64,000 nt of DNA from Ruegeria_C sp041537905 (GCF_041537905.1 NZ_JBGRUO010000023.1:1-64000); one strand, 5' to 3'; counted from the stretch's first letter, positions 42,364 to 51,810 are shown. Translations and numbers: made by a program. The notes: generated by a model from the letters alone, not told the origin.

Positions 42364-43324
42364 CTGGAAAAAGACAGTTGCCGCCGCAACCGTTGCAGCG
42401 CTGACCACCGTACCGGCACTGGCGCAGGAGATGACCCTGAAACTGGGCCACCTCGCGAACGAGGACAACCCGTGGCACCTAGCCTCGGTCAAGTTCGGTG
42501 AAGAGCTTGCTTCGCTGACCGATGGCCGCATCGCCGTGGAGGTTTTCCCCAATGAGTCACTCGGCAAGGAAATCGACCTGATCAACGGCATGCAATTGGG
42601 GACAGTTGACATGACCATCACCGGTGAAAGCCTGCAAAACTGGGCCCCAATGGCGGCACTGCTCGCCGTGCCCTATGCCTACAAGTCAATCGACCACATG
42701 GATGAGGTTGCAACGGGCGAGATCGGCGACCAGATCAAGGCGCAGATCATCGAAAAGGCACAGATCCGGCCCATTGCCCACTTCGCGCGTGGTCCACGCA
42801 ACCTGACCTCGAACCGTGCAATCGCCAGCCCTGATGACCTGAACGGTCTGAAGATGCGTGTGCCCAATGTGCCGCTCTTCGTTGACACCTGGCAGGCGCT
42901 TGGCGCAAACCCCGGCCCGATGGCGTTTTCCGAGGTATTCACATCGCTTCAGAACGGCACCATCGAAAGCCAGGAAAACCCGCTTGCCCTGATCCGCTCG
43001 GCCAGCTTCTTTGAAGTGCAAAGCCACGTGAATATGACCGAGCATGTGCGCTCCTGGATCTATCTGACCATCGCGGAATCCACCTGGAACAAGCTCAGCG
43101 CAGACGATCAGGCCGCCGTCCTGGAGGCCGCCGCACGCGCTCAAGCTTATGAGCGTGAACTCTTTGACCAGTCCATCGCGGCTGACCGAGCCTTTCTGGA
43201 AGAAAAGGGCATGACTTTCGTTGAAGTCGATGGTGCTGCTTTTCAAGCTGCTGCAAAGGACGCGGTGCTCTTGAATGTCAATGACGAGATCAAGCCGATC
43301 GTCGAAGGCCTGTTCTCGGAATAG
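42353..43324 (+). CDS. DctP-type TRAP transporter solute receptor
   Basis: This 323-residue periplasmic protein has a signal peptide (about 1-24, 'AALTTVPALAQ') and the DctP pattern 'LKLGHLANEDNPWHLASVKF', with the carboxylate-binding arginine in 'LNGLKMRVPNVP'. ATG 42353 is fixed by AAGGAGGAG and overlaps the regulator gene. Homologous receptors bind glucuronate, galacturonate and other sugar acids; the uxuAB neighbours support a hexuronate ligand. Confidence 0.94.
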   Translation: MTFNWKKTVAAATVAALTTVPALAQEMTLKLGHLANEDNPWHLASVKFGEELASLTDGRIAVEVFPNESLGKEIDLINGMQLGTVDMTITGESLQNWAPMAALLAVPYAYKSIDHMDEVATGEIGDQIKAQIIEKAQIRPIAHFARGPRNLTSNRAIASPDDLNGLKMRVPNVPLFVDTWQALGANPGPMAFSEVFTSLQNGTIESQENPLALIRSASFFEVQSHVNMTEHVRSWIYLTIAESTWNKLSADDQAAVLEAAARAQAYERELFDQSIAADRAFLEEKGMTFVEVDGAAFQAAAKDAVLLNVNDEIKPIVEGLFSE

Positions 43325-43343
43325 TCCGGGACAAACGCACAAA

Positions 43344-43369
43344 CCGGCTCCGCTTCATCGCGGGGCCGG
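43344..43369 (+). promoter_or_regulatory. Intercistronic stem-loop after the DctP gene
   Basis: CCGGCTCCGC and GCGGGGCCGG form a 10-bp stem with one G-U pair and a 6-nt loop, 20 bp after the receptor stop and 25 bp before the DctQ start. No T-run follows. Likely role: differential expression of receptor over membrane subunits. Confidence 0.7.
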
Positions 43370-43394
43370 ACCTTCTTCAACTCCGAGGTCCCAA

Positions 43395-43901
43395 GTGAAA
43401 AACGCTGACAGGATCATCCATCTGGTGACCCATCTGGCCCAATGGGGCACGGGGCTTTCATTTGCCGTGCTGATCGCTGCGGTGCTACTGCAGGTGGTGG
43501 GCCGATTGACCGGCCTGGCACCCGTCTGGACCGAGGAACTGACCCGCTACGCGCTGCTGTTCATGGTAGCGTTCGGTGCGGGGCTGGCCTTTCGATCCGG
43601 AGATCTGGTGAATGTCGATGTGGTCTGCGAAGCCCTTCCGGGCCAGGCGCCATGGGTTCTGCGATTGATTTCAGCCATCGCCAGCGCAGGGCTGGCGCTC
43701 TATCTGCTGCCACATGCCTGGCGGTATGTTTCCATTGGCAAGATGCAGACTTCTCCCGCGCTGGGTGTGCGCATGGATTTCATACACGTGACGGTCTGGC
43801 TGATGCTTGTGTTTCTGGCGATCTTCGCCACCTTGCGCGTGCTTGGCATGGTAACCGGCGCTGAGGACGGCAAGCCGGTAAAAGCGGACGAGGATATCTG
43901 A
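43395..43901 (+). CDS. TRAP transporter small permease subunit, DctQ type
   Basis: This 168-residue protein has four predicted membrane segments and the DctQ stretch 'APVWTEELTRYALLFMVAFG'. GTG 43395, with GAGG upstream, is the likely start because the in-frame ATG at 43275 lies inside the receptor gene. It pairs with the DctM subunit encoded 3 bp downstream. Confidence 0.92.
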   Translation: MKNADRIIHLVTHLAQWGTGLSFAVLIAAVLLQVVGRLTGLAPVWTEELTRYALLFMVAFGAGLAFRSGDLVNVDVVCEALPGQAPWVLRLISAIASAGLALYLLPHAWRYVSIGKMQTSPALGVRMDFIHVTVWLMLVFLAIFATLRVLGMVTGAEDGKPVKADEDI

Positions 43902-43904
43902 GCC

Positions 43905-45182
43905 ATGGAGGTCACCGTCCTCTTTCTTGTCTTCGTCGGTGGACTTGTCCTTGGCATTCCTGTGGCCGTTACGCTGGGCCTGTCTTCGCTGTCCTATCTG
44001 TTGCTGGCAGGATTGCCGCCAGTGGTCATGCCGCAAAAGATGTATGCTGGCATGGATGTTTTTGTCCTTCTATCCATTCCCGGTTTCATTCTGGCCGGCA
44101 ACCTGATGAACCGCGGCGGCATTACCAATCGCATCATTCGTTTCGCAAATTCGCTGGTTGGTTGGATCAAGGGCGGGCTGGGATTGACCAACATTGCCGC
44201 CTCCATGCTCTTTGGTGGTATCACCGGCACGGCTGTGGCCGACGCGGCATCCATCGGCGGTGTGATGATCCCGGGTATGAAAAAGGCGGGCTATCCGGCT
44301 GATTTCTCTGCTGCCGTTACCGCTGCATCCTCGACCGTCGGCCCAATCATTCCGCCCTCGGTACCCATGATCATCGTCGGGGCACTTTCGGGTATTTCCG
44401 TTGGGCAAATGTTCCTGGCCGGTGCCATCCCCGGCATCCTGATGGGGGTGGCGATGATGGTCACGGCTTACGTGATCGCGGCGCGCAAAAATTTCCCTCG
44501 TCAGGAATGGCAGGGCTTCGCTGAAGTCGCCCGGTCTTTTGGAGGCGCGTGCTGGGCGCTGGCAATGACCTTTCTGATCATCTACGGTCTGCTATCCGGC
44601 CTCGCCACGCCCACCGAAACTGCTGTTATCGCCTCGGTTTACGCGTTTTTCGTCGGAGCGTTCATCTATCGCGAGCTACCCATTGCCAAACTGCCCGGCA
44701 TCATCGTGGAAAGCGCGGCGTCAGCGGCCGGCATTCTTGCGCTGGTGGGGTTCGCCAACGTTTTTGGATGGATTCTCGTTTCCGAGCGTATTCCACAGGC
44801 GATTGCCGATGGCGTGCTATCGCTGACCGACAACCGCATTCTGGTGATCCTGCTGATCAACCTACTGCTGCTTTTTGTCGGCATGTTCATGGAGACAATC
44901 GCCGCGCTGATCATCCTTTTTGTGCCACTCCTGTCGCTGGCGCAGGCGGTTGGGATCGAGCCGCTGCATTTCGCCACCTTTGCTGTGCTCAACCTGATGA
45001 TCGGGTTGACCACGCCGCCGGTTGGCGTCTGCCTGTTCGTCTGCGCCGGGATCGCCCGGCTCCCGCTGGCACCCGTGGTGATCGCGATCCTGCCCTTCCT
45101 GTTGACCAATATCGTGGTGCTTCTTCTGGTGTCCTACATCCCGGCGCTGGCGACCTGGCTGCCGTCCCTTCTGACCAAGTGA
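43905..45182 (+). CDS. TRAP transporter large permease subunit, DctM type
   Basis: This 425-residue protein has about 12-13 membrane segments and the typical 'FGGITGTAVADAASIGGVMIP' and 'TVGPIIPPSVPMIIVG' regions. It forms the cation-coupled transport path with DctQ. It is the last gene of the hexuronate TRAP operon. No clear terminator is seen in the 187 bp that follow. Confidence 0.95.
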   Translation: MEVTVLFLVFVGGLVLGIPVAVTLGLSSLSYLLLAGLPPVVMPQKMYAGMDVFVLLSIPGFILAGNLMNRGGITNRIIRFANSLVGWIKGGLGLTNIAASMLFGGITGTAVADAASIGGVMIPGMKKAGYPADFSAAVTAASSTVGPIIPPSVPMIIVGALSGISVGQMFLAGAIPGILMGVAMMVTAYVIAARKNFPRQEWQGFAEVARSFGGACWALAMTFLIIYGLLSGLATPTETAVIASVYAFFVGAFIYRELPIAKLPGIIVESAASAAGILALVGFANVFGWILVSERIPQAIADGVLSLTDNRILVILLINLLLLFVGMFMETIAALIILFVPLLSLAQAVGIEPLHFATFAVLNLMIGLTTPPVGVCLFVCAGIARLPLAPVVIAILPFLLTNIVVLLLVSYIPALATWLPSLLTK

Positions 45183-45368
45183 GGTCCCGCAAGAAGAGCC
45201 CGAGCCTGCCGCTCGTATGGTCAAAACGATTCTCGCATCCAAACCAACGAACTGCCGAAAGCCAAGTCACCAAATGCAATCAACCGACTTCCGAAAACCG
45301 CGTGCCCTCGCCATGGGGCGAGGCGCGAAATCACAGACGTTCAGGTAGCGTATCGGTGTATTTGGCGG

Positions 45369-46040
45369 CTATTCCCGACCCGATCCGTTTAGGTTCACGG
45401 TGCCACGCTGGCCCATTTTGTTCACGGCACGCACTTCCTCAATCGTGAGGACGCTAGGCTTCAATCCCCGAGTAAGCAAAGTCAGTTTTGCTGTTTCCTC
45501 CAGTTCTTCCATTGCGAACACCGCCGCCCATAGATCTCTGCCAGCAACAACCGGTCCGTGATTGGCCAATAGCACTGCCGTGCGTTGACCGGCCAGGCCC
45601 CTTACGGCGTCACCCATGGCAGCATCTCCAGGCAAAAAGACTGGCAGCAACTTAATCCTGCCCAATCTCATGACTGAATACGGAGTAAGTGGTGGCAGCG
45701 CATTGTCTGGATCGGTTTCAGGCAGCATTGATACTGCGACCGAATGGGTCGAATGCAGATGCACAACCGCGCCGGTTCCGTTGCGGGTGTCGTAAAACGC
45801 CGTGTGCAACGGGATTTCCTTGGTCGGGCGATCTCCGCTGAGCAATTGCAGGTTAGCGTCCAGATGGCTGATGCGCGATGGGTCCAGAAACCCCATTGAA
45901 CTCCCGGTTGGTGTCATCAGTAGTGTACCATCGGACAGACGGGCCGAGATATTGCCGGATGCGCCGCAGGTGAGCCCCCGGTCAAACAGGGATTTCGCCA
46001 GAACACAGATTTCTTCGCGCAGCTTGGCTTCTTCGCTCAT
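45369..46040 (-). CDS. otnC: Class II aldolase/adducin protein, OtnC-like decarboxylase
   Basis: This 223-residue zinc enzyme has metal histidines in 'VVHLHSTHSVAVS' and 'LLANHGPVVAG' and an N-terminal 'GLTCGASGNISARL' substrate loop. Next to OtnK it is best read as 3-oxo-tetronate 4-phosphate decarboxylase, giving dihydroxyacetone phosphate and CO2, though L-fuculose-phosphate aldolase activity cannot be excluded. It overlaps the kinase gene by 4 bp and ends the minus-strand operon. Confidence 0.85.
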   Translation of the reverse strand: MSEEAKLREEICVLAKSLFDRGLTCGASGNISARLSDGTLLMTPTGSSMGFLDPSRISHLDANLQLLSGDRPTKEIPLHTAFYDTRNGTGAVVHLHSTHSVAVSMLPETDPDNALPPLTPYSVMRLGRIKLLPVFLPGDAAMGDAVRGLAGQRTAVLLANHGPVVAGRDLWAAVFAMEELEETAKLTLLTRGLKPSVLTIEEVRAVNKMGQRGTVNLNGSGRE

Positions 46041-47266
46041 GCGGATTGCTCCATTTTGGCCAGCGCATCGGCAAAGAAATCCTGATCTCCGAAATTGCCG
46101 GACTTAAGCGCAAGCGCAATCGGGTGGGCATGCACCAGGCACAGCACAGGCACACCGGCGGCAAGGCGTGGGCCAATTTCCAAGGCCTGCGCTCTGAGCC
46201 CTTTGACCGCCGCGCCCGAGGTTTCACCCCCTGCCACGACAATCCTGCGCGCGCCTTTTGCAGCCAGTTCAGCAGATAAATCGGCAAAGAGGGTCTCAAT
46301 GGCAACCGCGGCACGATCCGTTCCGAAGGTATCTTGTGCCGCCTTCACCACGTCCGGTTTGGCCGAGGAATAGATCAACGGGGGAACCGCTTGCACCATT
46401 GCCCACCCGGCAAGCTCGTGTGCATTGACAGTCCCGTTCACGGCCTCTGACGCGGTGATTTCGCGATGCGGCGCCTGTTCTTTGTAGACTTCGACCTGTT
46501 GCCGCGTGGCCCGGCTGCACGACCCTGACAGAACAGCTCCGGGGCCTTCTATGGCGCTCCAGGATGGTTCGACCGGGGCGATATCGAAGTTTGCGGGCAG
46601 CCCCAAGGCAATGCCAGAGCCGCCGCACAGCAGTAGCGCGCCCTTGGCCGCTTTACCAATCTCAAACAGATCTTCATCTCGGATCGCATCCACGATGGCG
46701 TATCCCTCCATCGGCAATGTGGCGCGAATGGCCGCAGCGCCGCGCATGACTGTCAAAGCTCCCACGTGACCGACAGGTTTACTGGATTGTGCCGCCAGAA
46801 CCCGCCTCAAATCCGCGTCTCGCATAGGGGTAAGCGGATGATCCTGCATGCCGCTTTCGCTTAGCAGCTTGTCCTGAACAAACAAATGACCCTGATAGAC
46901 GCTGCGCCCGTTCTCGGGGAAAGCCGGGCAGACGATCACGCCTTCCGCACCCAGCCGATCCGACAAGGAATCCAGAACCGGACCGATATTGCCGTTGGCG
47001 GTGCTGTCGAAAGTCGAACAGACTTTGAACACGATCTGTTCAGCCCCCTGCGCCAACAACCAGTCGCACGCCGCGAGGCTGTCTCGAATGGCATCATCAG
47101 CCGGCGCAGTACGGGATTTCAGGGCCACAACTCCGGCGTCCAGATCGCTGTTTGCGGCGTTTTTGGGGACGCCGATGAACTGGCACACACGCATTCCGGC
47201 CTCAGCGAGAGTCAAGGCGATGTCGGAGGCCCCGGTGAAATCATCGGCAATGACACCAATTCTCAT
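46037..47266 (-). CDS. otnK: Four-carbon acid sugar kinase, OtnK/DtnK family
   Basis: This 409-residue kinase opens with 'IGVIADDFTGASDIALTLAE', the signature of the former DUF1537 family, and has a C-terminal nucleotide-binding 'VVAGGETSGAAVKGL'. Members phosphorylate 3-oxo-tetronate (OtnK) or D-threonate/erythronate (DtnK/DenK) at C4. The neighbouring OtnC-type gene favours the oxo-tetronate route. It overlaps genes on both sides by 4 bp. Confidence 0.9.
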   Translation of the reverse strand: MRIGVIADDFTGASDIALTLAEAGMRVCQFIGVPKNAANSDLDAGVVALKSRTAPADDAIRDSLAACDWLLAQGAEQIVFKVCSTFDSTANGNIGPVLDSLSDRLGAEGVIVCPAFPENGRSVYQGHLFVQDKLLSESGMQDHPLTPMRDADLRRVLAAQSSKPVGHVGALTVMRGAAAIRATLPMEGYAIVDAIRDEDLFEIGKAAKGALLLCGGSGIALGLPANFDIAPVEPSWSAIEGPGAVLSGSCSRATRQQVEVYKEQAPHREITASEAVNGTVNAHELAGWAMVQAVPPLIYSSAKPDVVKAAQDTFGTDRAAVAIETLFADLSAELAAKGARRIVVAGGETSGAAVKGLRAQALEIGPRLAAGVPVLCLVHAHPIALALKSGNFGDQDFFADALAKMEQSA

Positions 47267-48060
47267 ATCTTGATCTCTTTCAGCGGGCCGGGGTCAAGCC
47301 GGTGGATGTGCGGGGCCACCCCAACGGGGAACACCTCTCGCACAAGAGGGTCGTGGCCGGGAATGATCAGCGTGGGATGGGACGCCAGACGCTCCAGAGT
47401 TTCAAACCCATCCAGCATGTCCTGCATATCGACCACGATGGGAAAGGCTTTGCGCGCCATGAAGTTCTCGTAATAGTGCGAGGCATCCGAGGCCAAAACC
47501 ACCCATCCTGCCGCAGTTCTCACCCGCACACATTGAAGCCCGCGCGAGTGCCCGCCGATGCAATGCACCGTCACCCCGTCGGCAATCTCTGCATCCCCGT
47601 CGTGGAAGACCACCTTGCCAGAATAAAGCCGCTGCACAGCCTCACAGATGTGACCAGCGGTGAAAGGCGCGCGCAGGTGGCCATCGCACATACAGGGACC
47701 GGTGGCGAAATTCATCTCGGCCGCTTGCATATGCAGCGTGGCATTCGGGAACAGATGCAGCCCCCCGGCATGATCATAATGAAGATGCGTTATGATGATC
47801 TGGCTAACCGCTTCGGGGGTGATGCCCAATGGGCGCAGTGCCTCGCGCGGGTCCATTGCGATGGGGCGACCACGCGCAGCACCTTCTTCCGCGTCATAGC
47901 CGGTGTCGACCAACAGCACCTCATCCCCACGCTTCAGAACCCAGATGTAGTAATCCATCGCATGGGGCGCGTCGTGGTTGTCGTCGATGATGAAACTGTC
48001 CGCTCGGGTTCGGGCATTGCGCTCGGCGTATTTGACCGCGTGGATTTCCCAATCGCTCAT
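47263..48060 (-). CDS. Metallo-beta-lactamase-fold lactonase-like hydrolase
   Basis: This 265-residue protein has the two-metal motif 'THLHYDHAGG' (H92, H94, D96, H97), with further ligands in 'GHSRGLQCV' and 'ASDASHYYEN'. The layout is like N-acyl-homoserine lactonases of the AiiA/AttM group. In this operon of tetronate-type enzymes a sugar-acid lactone (for example a tetronolactone, a gamma-lactone like homoserine lactone) is a likelier substrate than a signal molecule, but both are possible. It overlaps its neighbours by 4 bp. Confidence 0.82.
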   Translation of the reverse strand: MSDWEIHAVKYAERNARTRADSFIIDDNHDAPHAMDYYIWVLKRGDEVLLVDTGYDAEEGAARGRPIAMDPREALRPLGITPEAVSQIIITHLHYDHAGGLHLFPNATLHMQAAEMNFATGPCMCDGHLRAPFTAGHICEAVQRLYSGKVVFHDGDAEIADGVTVHCIGGHSRGLQCVRVRTAAGWVVLASDASHYYENFMARKAFPIVVDMQDMLDGFETLERLASHPTLIIPGHDPLVREVFPVGVAPHIHRLDPGPLKEIKI

Positions 48061-48344
48061 CGGATGACCTCGGCGTATTGATGAACAACCTTGGCAGCGA
48101 TCATCGCCGCCACGGCTCTATCGAAGGACTTGAAATGCGTGCTTTCAAGGTGGGCATCGAAAGCCGCGCTGTCATCATAAATCTCATACAGGAACACCGT
48201 ATTCGGGTCTTGCCCGAGGCAGACATCGAATTGTTGACAGCCCGGTTCGTCGCGCAAGGACGATGCCGCGTTTTCCACCATCAAGGGCAAGAAGGCGTCG
48301 CGCAAACCGGGCTTCAGGGTGAAGGTGACAGTTACAGCAAACAT
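48057..48344 (-). CDS. ABM-fold (YgiN-like) small protein
   Basis: This 95-residue protein has the antibiotic-biosynthesis-monooxygenase dimeric ferredoxin-like fold pattern ('VTFTLKPGLRDAFLPLM', 'LYEIYDDSAAFDAHLESTHF'). Members are quinone monooxygenases, isomerases or of unknown function. It lies between the tctA and lactonase-like genes, sharing TAATG with tctA and ATGA with the next gene, so it probably acts on the same substrate, perhaps as a mutarotase-like helper. Confidence 0.82.
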   Translation of the reverse strand: MFAVTVTFTLKPGLRDAFLPLMVENAASSLRDEPGCQQFDVCLGQDPNTVFLYEIYDDSAAFDAHLESTHFKSFDRAVAAMIAAKVVHQYAEVIR

Positions 48345-49855
48345 TAGGCAGACCGTCCTTTCAGGCGTAAGAAAGCGCGTTTGGCGACGGGCAATTGGCT
48401 GAGGATCAACCCAGTATTCAGCACCAGCAGAATGGCGGCACCGGGGCGCGAAAAGAAGACCGACAAATCCCCATCCGACAAGAACAGCGAACGGCGGAAG
48501 GTTTCATCAAACAATCCGCCCAGAATGACGCCGATCACCAGCGGTGCGATGGGGTATTTCATCAGGTTCATGAAATAGGCCACGGCCCCGACACCCAGCA
48601 TCAGGTAAAGATCATTGATACCTCCCCCCACGCTGAAGGACCCGATGGTCGTCAAAACCATCACGACAGGCAAAAAGATGGTCTGCGGAATGGCCAAGAT
48701 CTTGATGAAGACCCGCGCCGTGAACAGCCCCATCAGGAACATTGTCAGTGAGGCCATCACAAGGATCGCGACAACGCGCAGGATGATCTCGGGGTCTATG
48801 GTCGGCCCCGGGATGACGTTGTTGATCTTGAAAGCCCCCATCAAAGCCGCTGCAGGTGGCGAGCCGGGAATGCCCAACACCAAGAGCGGAATCAGCGCTC
48901 CGCCGATACAGGCATTGTTTGCCGTCTCAGAACACAGCAGACCTTCCAAGGACCCGCGGCCGAATTTCTCACCTTCGGCCGAGACGGTTTTGCCGACGCC
49001 GTAACTGACCCAGCCCGCGACATCCTCACCTACGCCCGGAAGTGCCCCGACACCGGTCCCGATCACTCCGGACCGGCCAATGGTGGGCAGATAGCGACGA
49101 ATTGCGCTGAGATTTGGCAGGATACGGCCTTTCAGAGCTAGGACCTTTCCCGCCTCGACATGGCGCAACCCGTCGATGATCTGCGGAATGGCAAAGGCAC
49201 CCATCAGAACGGGAACAACCTGAAACCCGCTCAACAGGTAGGACCAGCCAAAAGTGTAGCGGGGTTCAGACAATAGCGGATCCAGCCCGACCATGGACAT
49301 CGCAAGCCCGATCAACCCGGCGATCCACCCCTTGATTACCAGGTCCTCGCTCATCAGCGTACCCGACAGCAGGATACCGAACAGCGCCATTAGTGCCTTT
49401 TCCGGGCTGGCGATGTTCTTTGATACCAACAGCAACGCCCAGACAAAGATCAGCAGCGTCAGCGTACCGATCACGGTCCCAATAAAGCTGGCTGTTGTGG
49501 TAAGCCCCAACGCTTCGCCACCGCGCCCTGCCTTGGCCAAAGGATAGCCATCCATGGCCGTCGCCGCGCTGGCCGCTGTGCCGGGAATGTTCAGCAGAAT
49601 GGATGGGTATGACCCGCCATAGATTGCACCAACATAAGCCCCCAACAGGGCGATCAGCGAATAATCCAACGGGATTTTATTGCCGAAAAACCCGGTCAGG
49701 ATCGTGACGGCCAGCGTAGCCGTCAATCCCGGCAGTGCCCCGAAAGTGATGCCAAGAAACACTGACACAATCAGGTACAGGTAGCTCAGCGGATCGCCGG
49801 CCAAACCTGCCAGAGCGGACCCAAAACCGGCCAACTGAGCAAAGATGAAATCCAT
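48344..49855 (-). CDS. tctA: Tripartite tricarboxylate transporter large permease, TctA type
   Basis: This 503-residue membrane protein has about 11-12 helices and the TctA landmarks 'GALPGLTATLAVTILTGFFG' and 'GALPGVGEDVAGWVSYGVGK'. It forms the transport path with TctB and the TctC receptor encoded upstream. It ends overlapping the ABM gene start. Confidence 0.94.
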   Translation of the reverse strand: MDFIFAQLAGFGSALAGLAGDPLSYLYLIVSVFLGITFGALPGLTATLAVTILTGFFGNKIPLDYSLIALLGAYVGAIYGGSYPSILLNIPGTAASAATAMDGYPLAKAGRGGEALGLTTTASFIGTVIGTLTLLIFVWALLLVSKNIASPEKALMALFGILLSGTLMSEDLVIKGWIAGLIGLAMSMVGLDPLLSEPRYTFGWSYLLSGFQVVPVLMGAFAIPQIIDGLRHVEAGKVLALKGRILPNLSAIRRYLPTIGRSGVIGTGVGALPGVGEDVAGWVSYGVGKTVSAEGEKFGRGSLEGLLCSETANNACIGGALIPLLVLGIPGSPPAAALMGAFKINNVIPGPTIDPEIILRVVAILVMASLTMFLMGLFTARVFIKILAIPQTIFLPVVMVLTTIGSFSVGGGINDLYLMLGVGAVAYFMNLMKYPIAPLVIGVILGGLFDETFRRSLFLSDGDLSVFFSRPGAAILLVLNTGLILSQLPVAKRAFLRLKGRSA

Positions 49856-49859
49856 TCTG

Positions 49860-50609
49860 TCAGTCTTTCCATAACGGACGAAGCGTCACGTAATAGTGGT
49901 ATTCGATTTGCTTGAAGATCAGCCCACCACGCGCGGGAACGTTCTGGCGAAAGCCAAAGGCCATCGCGCACACAAGGATGAGCGGTGCCAGTATCGCGAT
50001 GAACGGAACATAGCGCAAAACACGCTCGGACCCGGCCTTTTTGAGAACCAGCAGGGTCAGGGCAACCCACAAGACCAACGTGACCCAATCGTCGCCATGC
50101 GCGTTCCACTCTGCCTGCGTAGGAAAGCTGACAAACGCAAAAAGCCCGGCAGCGACCACCGTCATGCAGGCGTTCAAGGCGCGCTGCGCGTGCCCGCCAT
50201 AGAAGCCAAAGGTCAGCGCGGTGATCATCAGGCCTGAGCACAGGATGAAATCCACTCTGGGCACCAGCCCAACCACATAGGCCAAAAGCATCAGCCCGAT
50301 CGTTGAGCTGCGAAACACCTCGACTCTGTCCCAGCCGATCCCAATGCTGCTCAGGGCGTTTTGCGCACCGCCAGCTCGGATCGAGATCACCAGCAGGACC
50401 AGCGACAAAATCAGCAACCCGCCAAAGATAAACAGCGGAACAATCGCGGCGGAGTTATACCAATCCGCGCCACTGACCCCTGCACGGTTTCCGCCCCAAA
50501 GGGGAATCTCTGAAGTTTTCCAAAGAAAGAACAGCGACACCACGATCATCACAATGGATGCCCAGAAATCGCGCGCCCGCATGACCTGTGTTTCGTCGAC
50601 CTTGTCCAC
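49860..50609 (-). CDS. tctB: Tripartite tricarboxylate transporter small permease, TctB type
   Basis: This 249-residue protein has five to six hydrophobic segments, the TctB-like N-terminus 'RARDFWASIVMIVVSLFFLW' and a longer than usual chain (TctB is often about 150). GTG 50609 is the start, with GGGAGG 8 bp upstream. It is 4 bp from tctA. Confidence 0.85.
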   Translation of the reverse strand: MDKVDETQVMRARDFWASIVMIVVSLFFLWKTSEIPLWGGNRAGVSGADWYNSAAIVPLFIFGGLLILSLVLLVISIRAGGAQNALSSIGIGWDRVEVFRSSTIGLMLLAYVVGLVPRVDFILCSGLMITALTFGFYGGHAQRALNACMTVVAAGLFAFVSFPTQAEWNAHGDDWVTLVLWVALTLLVLKKAGSERVLRYVPFIAILAPLILVCAMAFGFRQNVPARGGLIFKQIEYHYYVTLRPLWKD

Positions 50610-50626
50610 GTCCTGCCTCCCGACGA

Positions 50627-50652
50627 AAAGGGCGCGAAACCGCGCGCCCTTT
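50627..50652 (-). promoter_or_regulatory. Intercistronic stem-loop after the tctC gene
   Basis: AAAGGGCGCG and CGCGCCCTTT form a perfect 10-bp stem with a 6-nt loop, 14 bp after the receptor stop and 17 bp before the tctB start. On the minus strand the second arm begins with CGCGCCCTTT, so only three T residues occur and they are within the stem. This is another example of a hairpin after a binding-protein gene. Confidence 0.7.
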
Positions 50653-50666
50653 CCAAGCGCGTTGTC

Positions 50667-51674
50667 TTAGGGCTTTTCGATACCCAGCGAAGCAGGATCG
50701 ACCGTGGCGGCCCCCAGATCCTGCAGGGTATAGGCAAACGTGGCCTCAAGGTTGGCAAACAACTCTTGCGCTTCGGCTCCGTGCTGACCGCCTACGTCAT
50801 AGTTGTTTGCAGCCGCCCATTCCGCAACGGTGTCAGAGGCAATTGCCTGTTCAAACGCTTCACCCAAGGCCCCTTTCACGTCATCCCCGGCCGAATTATG
50901 TACCGCAAATCCAATCGCCTGCTTCAATGGCAGATACTGGTCCAGGCCGTCATAGATACCAAAGGCAGACGGTACGGTTGCCCCGCCGATCTGCGCATCG
51001 TCCGGCGTCAGCATAGCCAGCGGCTTAAGCTGCCCACCCTCAATCAGCGGCGCTTGTTCGGCCAGAGAGGTCACAACCAGCACGACCTCACCCGCTATGG
51101 CCGCCTCCTGTCCGGGAGCAGACCCTTTGTAAGGGACAAATTTGAACTCAGCCCCGGCCCCTTTCTCGATCGCCAGCAGGTTCAGGTGGTGGATTGATCC
51201 CGCACCGGATGCGGCGGCAGGAATGGTGCCGGGTGCGGCTTTTGCGGCATCAACCAGTTCCTGAAGCGAGTTATAAGGGCTGTCTGCGGGCACCGAGATC
51301 AGATCGGGCGAACCGCCGACGATAAACGGATACCAGAAGTCGAACTTCTTGTCCCAACCGCCCTGCACCGCCGCCGTAACGTTGGATTCTGACAAGCCGA
51401 CCAGAGTGTACCCGTCATCCGGCTGGTTCATGACATAGACCATCCCGTTCGATCCCGCGACTCCGCCGGTTTGGTTGATCACGTTGATCGAGACCGGCAG
51501 GTGCTTTTCCATCTCTGCCATGATCATGCGGTTGATCGTATCGGTGCCGCCGCCAGCGCCCCAGACCACGGCTGTGGTGATGTCACGATAGGGATAATCC
51601 TGCGCGCTGGCAGTTGATGTAATCCCGGTCGCCATCACGGCTGCGACCGCAAGCCGCCCAAGTCCCAATCTCAT
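50667..51674 (-). CDS. tctC: TctC/Bug-family solute receptor
   Basis: This 335-residue periplasmic protein has a signal peptide (about 1-25, ending 'STASAQDYPYRD') and the Bug-family 'VVWGAGGGTDTINRMIMAEM' opening. ATG 51674 follows GGGAGGACTTGGAA; the longer open frame from 51749 lies in promoter DNA. It supplies the TctAB membrane complex, and its ligand is probably a four-carbon sugar acid judging by the enzymes in the operon. Confidence 0.93.
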   Translation of the reverse strand: MRLGLGRLAVAAVMATGITSTASAQDYPYRDITTAVVWGAGGGTDTINRMIMAEMEKHLPVSINVINQTGGVAGSNGMVYVMNQPDDGYTLVGLSESNVTAAVQGGWDKKFDFWYPFIVGGSPDLISVPADSPYNSLQELVDAAKAAPGTIPAAASGAGSIHHLNLLAIEKGAGAEFKFVPYKGSAPGQEAAIAGEVVLVVTSLAEQAPLIEGGQLKPLAMLTPDDAQIGGATVPSAFGIYDGLDQYLPLKQAIGFAVHNSAGDDVKGALGEAFEQAIASDTVAEWAAANNYDVGGQHGAEAQELFANLEATFAYTLQDLGAATVDPASLGIEKP

Positions 51675-51710
51675 TTCCAAGTCCTCCCAAAACAACTGTG
51701 CGCTTGTTAT

Positions 51711-51744
51711 TGCATTTATTTGCGTATACATTACAGAATGCATT
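51711..51744. promoter_or_regulatory. Divergent operator/promoter region of the tct and dehydrogenase operons
   Basis: This AT-rich stretch holds TGCATT (51711-51716) facing AATGCA (51737-51742), plus GTATAC (51724-51729) near the centre. GntR/FCD regulators bind short dyads with similar cores, and the GntR gene is at the end of the plus-strand operon. It lies 37 bp from the tctC start and 67 bp from the dehydrogenase start. Confidence 0.45.
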
Positions 51745-51810
51745 GTCAACGGGCTGTGGTAACCGCTGCGATCGCGCTATGAAGGCGGAACAGGAAGGAA
51801 ACGGGTTCAG

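Noticed and set aside
47263..48060. Quorum-quenching acyl-homoserine lactonase
   Set aside because: The fold and metal motif fit, but the tight operon with tetronate-type enzymes makes a catabolic lactonase likelier; kept as an alternative only.
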